A program made the translations under genes and the position numbers. A stretch of 39,236 nucleotides of DNA from an uncultured Neomegalonema sp. GTDB lineage: Bacteria > Pseudomonadota > Alphaproteobacteria > Rhodobacterales > Rhodobacteraceae. Positions 1-6,126 of the stretch are shown in pieces. A model generated the notes under the pieces. That model saw only the letters and a program-made list of their open reading frames with translations, was not told the origin of the DNA and searched no databases. Where the stretch lies: contig CALKIZ010000070.1 in NCBI GenBank assembly GCA_937995735.1, forward strand, positions 1 to 39,236, written 5' to 3'. The stretch's first letter is position 1. Every line of letters begins with the position of its first letter.

Positions 1-220
1 CACGCCGCAGTCGGGTGAGTTCTTCAGCGTCCGATTTCTGGCGCGCCAGCGCTGCTTGTGAACCTGCTGCTGCTTGCTCCAGATACCACGTCTTCAACTG
101 TGTCGGAGTGATCCCCAATTCAGCTGAGACGCGGCCGTAACCCGCCCCCGGCTCGTTAAGCCGTTCAACCGCCTCAGCCTTATACTCCGGCGTGAAATTC
201 CGTCGCTTCGTCGTTCCCAT
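1..220 (-). CDS. IS3-family transposase OrfA (partial, C-terminus off the left edge)
   Basis: Small DNA-binding subunit of an IS3-family transposase. Translation from the ATG at 218-220 gives MGTTKRRNFTPEYKAEAVE, then an HTH region with LGITPTQLKTWYLEQ, then an E/L/R-rich stretch (DAEELTRLRR) that starts the leucine-zipper region of OrfA. The 'R.(F/Y)(T/S)PE.K..AV' opening and the 'LGI....L..W' helix-turn-helix are diagnostic of IS3/IS911-type OrfA. About 73 codons are present; family OrfA proteins are about 90-110 aa. OrfB, with the DDE domain, would lie to the left and is not seen. A purine-rich GAGCGACGGGA precedes the start. Confidence 0.88.
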   Translation of the reverse strand, partial: MGTTKRRNFTPEYKAEAVERLNEPGAGYGRVSAELGITPTQLKTWYLEQAAAGSQAALARQKSDAEELTRLRR

Positions 221-284
221 TCCCGTCGCTCTCCAGATGCTCTTTCTAATTTAGCACCCGGTCCGGAAATTGGGGATAGGCTCA
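1..284 (-). mobile_element. IS3-family insertion sequence, one end (partial, runs off the left edge)
   Basis: This is the orfA end of an IS3-family element. On the minus strand the terminus reads TGAGCC followed by TATCCCCAATTTCC, ending in the 5'-TG...CA-3' tips typical of the family. The boundary is set at 284 because the sequence beyond it (285-359) is a clean in-frame fragment of another transposase gene. The second end lies outside the window, so the target duplication cannot be read. Confidence 0.85.
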
Positions 285-359
285 ACCGGCAGGCGCGATA
301 TAAACGTCCAATCGATCTTTTGAGATGTCGATGCCGACAAACTGCGTGTATTCTGTCAT
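285..359 (-). pseudogene. IS110-family transposase N-terminus, truncated by IS3 insertion
   Basis: From the ATG at 357-359 the minus strand reads MTEYTQFVGIDISKDRLDV, then YIAPAG, and meets the IS3 terminus, whose first three bases (TGA at 284-282) make an in-frame stop. The opening 'FVGIDISK..LDV' is the first catalytic block of IS110/IS1111 DEDD transposases, with the Asp of GIDIS as the first acidic residue. Only 25 codons remain of a protein usually 300-400 aa, so this copy cannot make an active recombinase. Confidence 0.85.
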
Positions 360-364
360 AGTTC

Positions 365-530
365 GAGTGTTCCCTAGCTTGTCTTGCAGGGCGGCCAACT
401 GGCCCCCTAATCAACTGTTCGGGTGAACACCCACGCGGGGCCTTGCTTGTTCTCGGCCCAATATGACCAGTCGGGCAAACGGCCTCCTGCAGGGTGGTCC
501 GGGGCACCTTCAACGCCCCGGACCGCCTAA
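365..530 (-). ncRNA. putative IS110 bridge RNA (left-end non-coding RNA)
   Basis: Seen: the minus strand between the IS110 end and its transposase start folds well. A 5' stem-loop has perfect 10-bp arms (496-505 with 515-524, 9-nt loop, extendable to 13 bp with a G-U pair). It is followed by a larger domain closed by GCAGG-a-GGCC (481-491) against GGCC-gc-CCTGC (385-396), with inner hairpins such as GGGTG-tt-CACCC near 421-432. Known: IS110-group elements encode a bridge RNA upstream of the transposase, with a 5' stem-loop and two internal loops that pair with target and donor DNA. Inferred: the first internal loop holds a target guide at 465-479 that matches the DNA flanking the element. Exact transcript ends are not determined. 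Confidence 0.6.
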
Positions 531-549
531 ACATATACCAATTCATCCA

Positions 550-564
550 GACAAGTCGGGCAAA
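550..564. repeat. presumed IS110 target half-site, near-repeat of the bridge-RNA guide
   Basis: GACAAGTCGGGCAAA at 550-564 matches GACCAGTCGGGCAAA at 465-479 in 14 of 15 positions, same orientation. The first copy lies just outside the apparent IS110 left end and the second inside its structured non-coding region. In the bridge-RNA model the left target guide is identical to one strand of the left target half, which fits this arrangement. Confidence 0.6.
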
Positions 565-640
565 GACATTGCTGCCGCGTTGTTTGACGGAACCGCGCGC
601 TGATGGCTCGCCAAGATATTCTTCTTGACGCAGGACAAAT

Positions 641-655
641 GTTCAATTTATGTTC
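641..655. promoter_or_regulatory. LexA (SOS) box of alphaproteobacterial type, overlapping a promoter
   Basis: GTTC at 641-644 and GTTC at 652-655 are separated by exactly 7 nt (AATTTAT). GTTC-N7-GTTC is the direct-repeat LexA operator established for many Alphaproteobacteria. It lies 29 nt before the ATG at 684. A possible -35 TTGACG (625-630) with a -10-like TTATGT (648-653) at 17-bp spacing would put the operator over the -10 region, a normal place for repression. The match is a short motif, so chance occurrence is possible. Confidence 0.5.
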
Positions 656-683
656 TTCTTATTGATTTCGCAAAAAGGACGCC

Positions 684-1415
684 ATGACACTCGATACCCC
701 GCATATGATTGAACGCTATCGCCTTGTGCTGTTGCGCTTGATGGCGGGGTTGTTTGTTGTGGCGGGGGCCCAGCCTGAGACGCAAGGTGTGGAGGTTTTT
801 TCACGGCGTGTGCGCGGCTCGATTTTACGGGTTTTGCGGCAATCGGAATCGGCGACGCGCCGGTTGATTTTTGCCATCGCGCAGCAGCTTGAAATTCCAG
901 TCTATGTGCCGCGCTCTAAGCAAGCGAAAGCTGCGCGCAGCAAGGCGGATAAAACGCCATCGCGGACCAGAGCCCCGCAATTCCGGTTGATTGATCCGCG
1001 CGTTTTTCTTGAAGAATTACACCCCAACCGCAAACGCAATGCCCGCAAACCCCGCCGTCAGCGCGGCGGTGATCCGCGCTTGGTGTTCCGGTTTGCCGAT
1101 TTTGGCGCGCCTGTTTGCGAGGCTTGGTCGGACCCCGCACCGGAAATCTCTCCTGATGATCCGGTGACCGCGAAACATATTCTACGGCGGATGCAGGCGA
1201 TGCATTTCGCACTGAATGATTTGCCGAAACAGGCACAGCGCATGGTGCGGGAAATCGCCAAACGCAGAACGCTTCCGCCGGGACCGGGGCGCGTCGGGCC
1301 GATACGGGCCGGCCTTCCACCGGGGCATCGAAAGAAACCGGTTCACGTTGTTGATACGGTTCTGCGGGGATGTCATTGGCTCGCGATGCAAGTCCCGAAA
1401 CCGCCGGGACGGTAA
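684..1415 (+). CDS. hypothetical protein, candidate SOS-regulated
   Basis: 243-aa protein of no recognised family. Residues about 10-30 (RYRLVLLRLMAGLFVVAGAQ) form one moderately hydrophobic helix, too charged at its start for a clear signal peptide. The rest is strongly basic, with Arg/Lys-rich low-complexity segments (about 75-130) and a C-terminus rich in G, P and R (RTLPPGPGRVGPIRAGLPPG, about 195-215). Start choice: AAAAAGGACGCC gives a Shine-Dalgarno 5 nt before ATG 684. It is a single-gene unit flanked by the IS110 remnant and a hairpin terminator. The LexA-type box upstream suggests damage-inducible expression. A membrane-linked or nucleic-acid-binding role would both fit the composition; neither is shown. 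Confidence 0.6.
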   Translation: MTLDTPHMIERYRLVLLRLMAGLFVVAGAQPETQGVEVFSRRVRGSILRVLRQSESATRRLIFAIAQQLEIPVYVPRSKQAKAARSKADKTPSRTRAPQFRLIDPRVFLEELHPNRKRNARKPRRQRGGDPRLVFRFADFGAPVCEAWSDPAPEISPDDPVTAKHILRRMQAMHFALNDLPKQAQRMVREIAKRRTLPPGPGRVGPIRAGLPPGHRKKPVHVVDTVLRGCHWLAMQVPKPPGR

Positions 1416-1449
1416 CGTCCTAAACACAAAGTAGAATGATGGCTCTCTT

Positions 1450-1486
1450 CGGCAAAGCGTTTGGCTTTGCCGGGGCGGGCCTTTTT
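1450..1486 (+). terminator. rho-independent terminator
   Basis: Perfect 9-bp stem, CGGCAAAGC (1450-1458) with GCTTTGCCG (1464-1472), loop GTTTG. A GC-rich stretch follows, then five T (1482-1486). It ends the plus-strand hypothetical gene; rluD converges from the other side and may use the same stem. The T-run is about 10 nt from the stem, so strength is uncertain. Confidence 0.6.
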
Positions 1487-1493
1487 GCGTTTG

Positions 1494-2525
1494 TTATTCC
1501 GGGATAGCTTCAAGCGCGTTGACCAACCCGGCCAAATCATCCGGCAGCGCGCTTTCAAACCGCAGGTCTTCATTGGTGATCGGATGCAGAAAGCCCAGGG
1601 TTTTGGCATGAAGGGCTTGTCTGGGAAATCCGCTCAAGGCATCGCGGATTGTCTGATCCAAACTGGCGGGCGGCGTGCGTTGCCGGCCATAGGTCTGATC
1701 ACCGACCAGCGGATGACCGAGATGCGTCAGATGGACTCTGATCTGGTGCGTCCGGCCTGTCTCTAACCGGCATTCGACCAAGGAACACGGGCCGAGATCG
1801 GCAATCCGCTTAAAGCGCGTCACCGCGTGGCGGCCATCATTGACATTAACCGCCATTTTCTTTCGATCCGTGCGCGAGCGGCCAATGGTTGTCTCAACCC
1901 GCACCCAACCCGGCTCGAACGACACCGCCGGAAGCCCCGCCATTCTCGCATCCGAGCGGTCCGGCCTGCCCCAAACCAGCGCGGCATAGCTGCGCTCAAG
2001 ATCATGCGCCGCAAATTGTGCCGCCAAGCCCTGATGCGCCGCGTCCGATTTGGCGACCACCAAAAGACCCGATGTCTCTTTGTCGATTCGGTGAACGATG
2101 CCGGGACGCTTTTCGCCGCCAATCCCGGAAAGGCTGTCTCCGCAATGGGCCAAAAGTGCATTCACCAGCGTTCCCGTCCAAGCGCCCGGTGCGGGGTGAA
2201 CCACCATTCCCGCCGGTTTGTTCACCACAATCAAATGCGCGTCTTCAAAAACAACATTGAGCGGGATCGCCTCCGGCTCCGGCTCGGCATCAAGGGGCGG
2301 CGGAACATTAATGCGAAAAACTTCGCCGCCCTTGACTTTCCCCGAAGCGTCCGTGACCGTCGCGCCCGGTTCGGAAAGGCGCGCCACCGCCCCGCCCTCG
2401 ATCAGCGCGCGAATTCGCGACCGGCTGAGGCCGGGTGTATCGGCGGCTTCGGTCAGCGCCTTATCAAGCCGCACTCCCTTTGCCTCGGGCGGCAGGGTCA
2501 CTTCTATCGGAGCGTCATCATTCAT
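1494..2525 (-). CDS. rluD: RluD-type 23S rRNA pseudouridine synthase
   Basis: RluA/RluD-family pseudouridine synthase, which isomerises uridines in helix 69 of 23S rRNA during ribosome assembly. The 343-aa protein has an S4-like RNA-binding region at about residues 17-75 (VRLDKAL..., LSRSRIRALIEGGAV) and the catalytic domain from about 88 onward. The signature HRIDKETSG is at 145-153, with catalytic Asp148; VNKPAGMVVHP (about 101-111) and RTHQIRVHL are further family blocks. The ORF can be read 37 codons further upstream, but that extension lies opposite the DUF6476 gene and is unlike the family. MNDDAPIEV fits the usual N-terminus. The start codon overlaps by 2 nt the start of the divergent gene (shared CATG at 2523-2526). 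Confidence 0.93.
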   Translation of the reverse strand: MNDDAPIEVTLPPEAKGVRLDKALTEAADTPGLSRSRIRALIEGGAVARLSEPGATVTDASGKVKGGEVFRINVPPPLDAEPEPEAIPLNVVFEDAHLIVVNKPAGMVVHPAPGAWTGTLVNALLAHCGDSLSGIGGEKRPGIVHRIDKETSGLLVVAKSDAAHQGLAAQFAAHDLERSYAALVWGRPDRSDARMAGLPAVSFEPGWVRVETTIGRSRTDRKKMAVNVNDGRHAVTRFKRIADLGPCSLVECRLETGRTHQIRVHLTHLGHPLVGDQTYGRQRTPPASLDQTIRDALSGFPRQALHAKTLGFLHPITNEDLRFESALPDDLAGLVNALEAIPE

Positions 2526-2895
2526 GGCCAGCGACTTACAACAATCCGGCGGCAATCGCGACCTCGATGACGATGCTTTTGAACCGCCGCAGATCCGGCG
2601 GTTCCGGCGGCTGGTCAGCCTGTTGATGATTGTCATGATGATCGGGATTTTGGGGATCGCCGGAGCGCTGGTCTATCGGTTGACGCAGCCAACCCATAGC
2701 GCGGTTGAGATTCCCAATGCGGGCGATATTACCGTCCCCGCCGGGATGGAGGTTCTCAGCATTACGCAAACGGGGACGTCGCTCTATCTGGTCTTAGAGA
2801 ACACCGAGACTGGCGAGCGTAGGATTGAAGAACGCAGCGCCAGTGATCAAACACTCACCCGCCGCTACCGGCTCGTCCCTGTAGAAAATAATTGA
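2524..2895 (+). CDS. DUF6476 family single-pass membrane protein
   Basis: 123-aa protein starting MASDLQQSGG. A charged N-terminus with FEPPQIRRFRRLVSLL leads into one transmembrane helix at about residues 36-57 (IVMMIGILGIAGALVYRL) and a periplasmic domain of about 65 aa (ITVPAGMEVLSITQTGTSLYLVLENTETGERRI). 'EPP.(I/L)R.(F/L)RRLV' before a helix is the hallmark of DUF6476, a small alphaproteobacterial family of unknown function often found beside rluD. The ATG is the only reasonable start: the next Met is inside the helix. A weak GGAG (2509-2512) lies 11 nt upstream, within rluD. The MATE gene follows after 4 nt, so the two are probably co-transcribed. Confidence 0.8.
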   Translation: MASDLQQSGGNRDLDDDAFEPPQIRRFRRLVSLLMIVMMIGILGIAGALVYRLTQPTHSAVEIPNAGDITVPAGMEVLSITQTGTSLYLVLENTETGERRIEERSASDQTLTRRYRLVPVENN

Positions 2896-2899
2896 GCCT

Positions 2900-4303
2900 A
2901 TGCGCCCCGCCCGCAACTCCGCTGTCTTTCTCGAAGGATCGATTCTGCGCCACATCTCGGTGATGTCGGCAAGTTCCGGGGCGGGGTTACTCGCGATTTT
3001 CCTCGTCGACTTTGCCGACCTGTTTTTTATCTCGCTGTTGGGAGCAAGCGCGCTGGCGGCGGCGGTTGGCTATGCCGGAACGGTACTGTTTTTCTTAACG
3101 TCTATCGGCATCGGGCTGGCGATTGCCATGGGCGCTTTGGCGGCAAGGGCTTTAGGACGCAATGATACCGACCAAGCGCGGGAGGTCGCCGGGAGCATCG
3201 CGGCAATTATTATCGGCATAAGCGTCATATTGACCGCGCTGCTCTTGATATTCGCGCCGGTGTTCCTGACATGGCTCGGAGCAGAAGGCGAAGCGCATGA
3301 CTACGCAACATCGTATTTGCGGATAGCCGGGGCTGGCACGCCCTTTTTAATGCTGGGGATGTCCGGCGGTGCATTGTTGAGAAGCCACGGAGACGCGCGG
3401 CGGGCGATGAATACGACGCTCTCTTCTGCGCTGATCAATGCGGCGCTTGATCCGTTGTTTATTTTCGGATTCGGCTGGGGGTTAGACGGGGCGGCATGGG
3501 CGACGTTGATTGCTCGGATCACCTTGGCCGTGGTAGCATGGAGGCCGATACTGTCGCTTTATGATGGGATTGCTCGGCCCCGGATCGGAAGGATTATAAG
3601 CGATTTTACGCCAGTCTTTGCCATTGCCGGACCTGCTTTGTTGACCAATGTTGCAACCCCGGTTGGCAATGCGATTATTACGCGCATGATCTCCGGCTAT
3701 GGCACGGAAGCAGTTGCAGGTTATGCGATTATTGGGCGGCTAACTCCCCTCGCATTCTGTTTGATTTTTGGGTTGTCCGGTGCGGTCGGGCCAATTGTCG
3801 GGCAGAATTTCGGGGCGGGAAATATAGGTCGAGTGCGGGAGACATTGGTTAAGTCACTCTATCTGGCTGGTGGGTATGTGGCATTGGTTTCTCTCGTGCT
3901 CTTTTTGCTGCGCTGGCCGCTCGCTGACCTGTTCAGGACAAGTGATGAAGCACGGTCTTTGTTGTTTTTGTTTTGTGGACCGCTGTCGCTCGCATTTGTT
4001 TTCAACGCCGCACTGTTCACGACCAATGCAGCCTTTAACAACCTGGATCGCCCGTTTACATCAACGTTGCTCAATTGGGGAAAGCACACACTCGGGACTG
4101 TCCCATTCGCATGGCTCGGTGCGCGGTATATGGGCGCGGAAGGGGTTCTGATCGGCCAATATGCTGGCGGCGCAATTTTTGCCTTGCTCGGGATTTGGCT
4201 GGCTTTTCGCTTAGTCGATCATCACGAGCCAATCACCTCAGCCCCGCCCATCGTCCCCACGGAACGGCTCCCCCAATCTCCATTCAGCAATTGGCGTCCA
4301 TAG
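2900..4303 (+). CDS. MATE family efflux transporter
   Basis: 467-aa multidrug/toxin exporter of the inner membrane, of the Na+/H+-coupled MATE family. About twelve hydrophobic helices form two MatE repeats (about 20-180 and 240-400). Family features include the opening LEGSILRHISVMSASSGAGL, MGALAARALGRND, LRSHGDARRAMNTTLSSALINAALDPLFIFG in the first repeat and IVGQNFGAGNIGRVRETL in the second. Length is normal. It starts 4 nt after the DUF6476 stop with no strong Shine-Dalgarno, suggesting translational coupling. Substrate cannot be inferred. Confidence 0.9.
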   Translation: MRPARNSAVFLEGSILRHISVMSASSGAGLLAIFLVDFADLFFISLLGASALAAAVGYAGTVLFFLTSIGIGLAIAMGALAARALGRNDTDQAREVAGSIAAIIIGISVILTALLLIFAPVFLTWLGAEGEAHDYATSYLRIAGAGTPFLMLGMSGGALLRSHGDARRAMNTTLSSALINAALDPLFIFGFGWGLDGAAWATLIARITLAVVAWRPILSLYDGIARPRIGRIISDFTPVFAIAGPALLTNVATPVGNAIITRMISGYGTEAVAGYAIIGRLTPLAFCLIFGLSGAVGPIVGQNFGAGNIGRVRETLVKSLYLAGGYVALVSLVLFLLRWPLADLFRTSDEARSLLFLFCGPLSLAFVFNAALFTTNAAFNNLDRPFTSTLLNWGKHTLGTVPFAWLGARYMGAEGVLIGQYAGGAIFALLGIWLAFRLVDHHEPITSAPPIVPTERLPQSPFSNWRP

Positions 4304-4311
4304 TGAATGTG

Positions 4312-4331
4312 CCTCGTCGTTTTCGACGAGG
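4312..4331 (+). terminator. perfect tetraloop hairpin after MATE gene, covering the next Shine-Dalgarno
   Basis: CCTCGTCG (4312-4319), TTTT loop, CGACGAGG (4324-4331): a perfect 8-bp stem starting 9 nt after the MATE stop. No T-run follows. The 3' arm includes GAGG of the probable ribosome binding site (GAGGG, 4328-4332) of the small ORF starting at 4337, so it could act as an attenuator or translation switch rather than a terminator. Confidence 0.5.
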
Positions 4332-4336
4332 GAATT

Positions 4337-4591
4337 ATGACGATTTGCAAAATGCAACGTAAAGCGATTCTGTTACTGTGGGATTGGGTGAGGGAGAAAG
4401 TATCAGTGCAACACGATCAAATGCAACAAATAATTGAGTTGCTGGAAAAACAAACGCGAAATGCTGGGTACTTATATTCAGCAGATTTACTGGGCATTGC
4501 GGCGGTTTCACTCAAAAGAGAAGTTGATTTGTCAAAAGAAATTTTAACAGATGACAAAAAATTGGTCGAAAGCTCCGCGTCGGTACACTAA
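4337..4591 (+). CDS. small hypothetical protein upstream of luxR
   Basis: 84-aa ORF (MTICKMQRKAILLLWDW...) ending 9 nt before luxR. The second half (MQQIIELLEKQTRNAGYLYSADL, then LGIAAVSLKREVDLSKEIL) looks like a structured helical protein, while the first 30 residues are less convincing. A start at the internal Met (MQQIIELL) is possible. ATG 4337 is preferred because GAGGG lies 4 nt upstream. An alternative start at 4307 would put part of the coding region in the hairpin. It is lower in GC than the MATE gene. Unknown function; position suggests co-expression with luxR. It could also be non-coding leader. Confidence 0.4.
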   Translation: MTICKMQRKAILLLWDWVREKVSVQHDQMQQIIELLEKQTRNAGYLYSADLLGIAAVSLKREVDLSKEILTDDKKLVESSASVH

Positions 4592-4600
4592 TGTCAGGCA

Positions 4601-5335
4601 ATGGCCGATATGAAGTTAGCGCGCGATATTTTGGATAAACTTGCCAATGCAAGCAACACAAAAGACATCTCCGCAATTTTCACGTCAATCCGCGAAACTT
4701 ACGGTGTAGAAAATCTCGTTTATCATGCAGTAAACGTCAAAGGTCTGACAAAAGACGGCGCTTTCCTGCGCCTGACATATTCAGACGATTGGATCGCGCG
4801 ATATTACGAGAAAAATTACTTTGAGATTGATCCTGTCGTAGAGGAAGGCACGCGGGCATTTATGCCTTTCAACTGGTCAGACTTGGACTGGGGAGGAAAA
4901 CGCCGCCAAGAATTTGCCGAAGACGCTGCGGGACATTCTGTTGGAACATCAGGACTAACGGTCCCAGTCCGGGGGCCGAACGGTCAACATGCGCTGTTTT
5001 CCGTTGCCACTAGCCGCTCCGACAAAAGTTGGACCAGTCAAATGCGCGAGCACCTCCCGCAGCTTCATAATATTGCACATGCGGTACATGAAGCCACGGT
5101 GAGAGTTGAAGGTGTATCTACAGCGGCTCCAGTTTCGCTGTCCGGGCGTGAACGCGATGTTCTGCAATGGGCCGGGGCGGGTAAAACGACAGATGAAATA
5201 GCACAAATTCTGGGAATTTCTGAAAGGACAGTTCGCGTCTATCTCGATACATCACGCTATAAACTAACGGCAACAAATCGGACACATGCCGTAGCGCGCG
5301 CCCTAGGATTAGGCTTGATCCACCCACCAGATTGA
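4601..5335 (+). CDS. luxR: LuxR-family acyl-homoserine-lactone-responsive transcriptional regulator
   Basis: Cytoplasmic quorum-sensing regulator, 244 aa. Autoinducer-binding domain at about residues 15-165 with the conserved pocket residues W64, Y68, D77, P78 and W92 (equivalents of TraR W57, Y61, D70, P71, W85) in DDWIARYYEKNYFEIDPVV. GerE-type helix-turn-helix at about 178-240: LSGRERDVLQWAGAGKTTDEIAQ then ILGISERTVRVYLDT. All pocket residues are kept, so it should bind an AHL rather than be a ligandless solo. luxI follows 111 bp downstream in the same direction, making a cognate pair likely. The start at 4601 has only AGG nearby; ATG 4610 is an alternative. Confidence 0.92.
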   Translation: MADMKLARDILDKLANASNTKDISAIFTSIRETYGVENLVYHAVNVKGLTKDGAFLRLTYSDDWIARYYEKNYFEIDPVVEEGTRAFMPFNWSDLDWGGKRRQEFAEDAAGHSVGTSGLTVPVRGPNGQHALFSVATSRSDKSWTSQMREHLPQLHNIAHAVHEATVRVEGVSTAAPVSLSGRERDVLQWAGAGKTTDEIAQILGISERTVRVYLDTSRYKLTATNRTHAVARALGLGLIHPPD

Positions 5336-5383
5336 TCACATTTTTATGTATTTTCTACCTATGAGTTTAATTTAGAATAATTT

Positions 5384-5402
5384 CTCTTACAATCTATAAG
5401 AG
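5384..5402. promoter_or_regulatory. inverted repeat upstream of luxI (candidate LuxR site 1)
   Basis: CTCTTA (5384-5389) and TAAGAG (5397-5402) with a 7-nt spacer, 19 bp overall, centred about 54 bp before the luxI ATG. Lux boxes are 18-20 bp inverted repeats upstream of AHL-regulated genes. It shares CTTAC-(N5)-ATAAG with the next repeat (CTTAC-(N4)-ATAAG). The sequence differs from the classical Vibrio consensus. Confidence 0.45.
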
Positions 5403-5412
5403 CCATCCATAC

Positions 5413-5432
5413 GCTTACCCTCATAAGTAAGC
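5413..5432. promoter_or_regulatory. 20-bp inverted repeat next to the luxI Shine-Dalgarno (candidate LuxR site 2)
   Basis: GCTTAC (5413-5418) and GTAAGC (5427-5432) are perfect 6-bp arms with an 8-nt spacer, the same 6-8-6 geometry as a canonical 20-bp lux box. It ends 3 nt before the GGAG (5436-5439) of luxI, so binding here would more easily repress, or the RNA hairpin could affect translation. Confidence 0.45.
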
Positions 5433-5446
5433 TATGGAGCTGATAG

Positions 5447-6094
5447 ATGAAAATTCGACTTGTGAAAGGTATGGATCTCGCGAGTGATGGAGATTTGCTC
5501 GATGAGATGTTTAAAGCACGTAAGCGATTATTCGCAGACCGGCTGGGTTGGGATGTCACTGTGGATCGGCAGGGCCGGGAAATCGACCAATACGATCCTC
5601 TCAATCCACTCTACCTGATTTCAACCGATGAGAGTGGTGCTCACCTTGGGTCACTCAGATTACTTCCAACAACCGGCGATACTATGCTGCGGGACGTCTT
5701 TGCATCCGCTTTTGATGGCACGGTGATCGAAAGTCCGCTGATATGGGAATGCACCCGCTTTTGTATTGAAAGCGATAAATCTGGACAGGTCCGGGCTGGA
5801 TTGCATCAAGCAACGACAGCGTTGTTGCTCGGAATTTGTGAAACCGGGCTTCGGTCAGGAATTCAGCAAATCGTGGGGGTCTTTGACCGGCGGATGATTC
5901 CGATTTACCGCCGGGGCGGGTGGCCGCCAGATGTTATCGGAGAAAGCGGGAATGGGCGTGAGGCGGTCTATCTTGGCGTTTGGGATGTAACAGAGGAGTA
6001 CGCTGCCTCCATTCGAAAGGCTGGAGGGCTTAAGGGGTCTATCCTTGAGCCCGCATCCCGACGCCGAGCTGCGCGGTTACTCAATGCCGCTTAG
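5447..6094 (+). CDS. luxI: LuxI-family acyl-homoserine-lactone synthase
   Basis: 215-aa autoinducer synthase that makes an N-acyl-homoserine lactone from S-adenosylmethionine and acyl-ACP. The conserved residues of the family are all present: R25, F29, W35, D47, D50, R71, F85, E101 and R104 (in ARKRLFADRLGW, IDQYD, LGSLRLLPT, RDVF and WECTRFCI). Start choice: GGAG with a 7-nt spacer before ATG 5447. It follows luxR in the same direction and ends 32 bp before the convergent aroB. The acyl chain cannot be predicted from the sequence. Confidence 0.95.
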   Translation: MKIRLVKGMDLASDGDLLDEMFKARKRLFADRLGWDVTVDRQGREIDQYDPLNPLYLISTDESGAHLGSLRLLPTTGDTMLRDVFASAFDGTVIESPLIWECTRFCIESDKSGQVRAGLHQATTALLLGICETGLRSGIQQIVGVFDRRMIPIYRRGGWPPDVIGESGNGREAVYLGVWDVTEEYAASIRKAGGLKGSILEPASRRRAARLLNAA

Positions 6095-6126
6095 GAAATC
6101 GAATATTCGCTTTTTTACGCATCACT

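Larger units (their letters stand above)
285..549 (-). mobile_element. IS110-family element, left part (interrupted by the IS3 element)
   Basis: Remnant of an IS110-family element reading leftwards: about 190 nt of structured non-coding left end (about 360-549), then the first 25 codons of the DEDD transposase, cut exactly at 285 by the IS3-family insertion. The outer boundary is placed near 549/550 because DNA beyond it (550-564) repeats, with one mismatch, a segment inside the element's non-coding region. That is the pattern expected where a bridge-RNA guide abuts its target. The rest of the element is presumably beyond the IS3 copy, outside the window. Confidence 0.7.

Noticed and set aside
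94-546. 150-aa minus-strand ORF across the IS junction
   Set aside because: It runs through the IS110 RNA region and both IS ends in a frame different from the recognised transposases.
1827-2570. 247-aa plus-strand ORF opposite rluD
   Set aside because: Arg/His-rich antisense reading of a clear rluD gene; no ribosome site.
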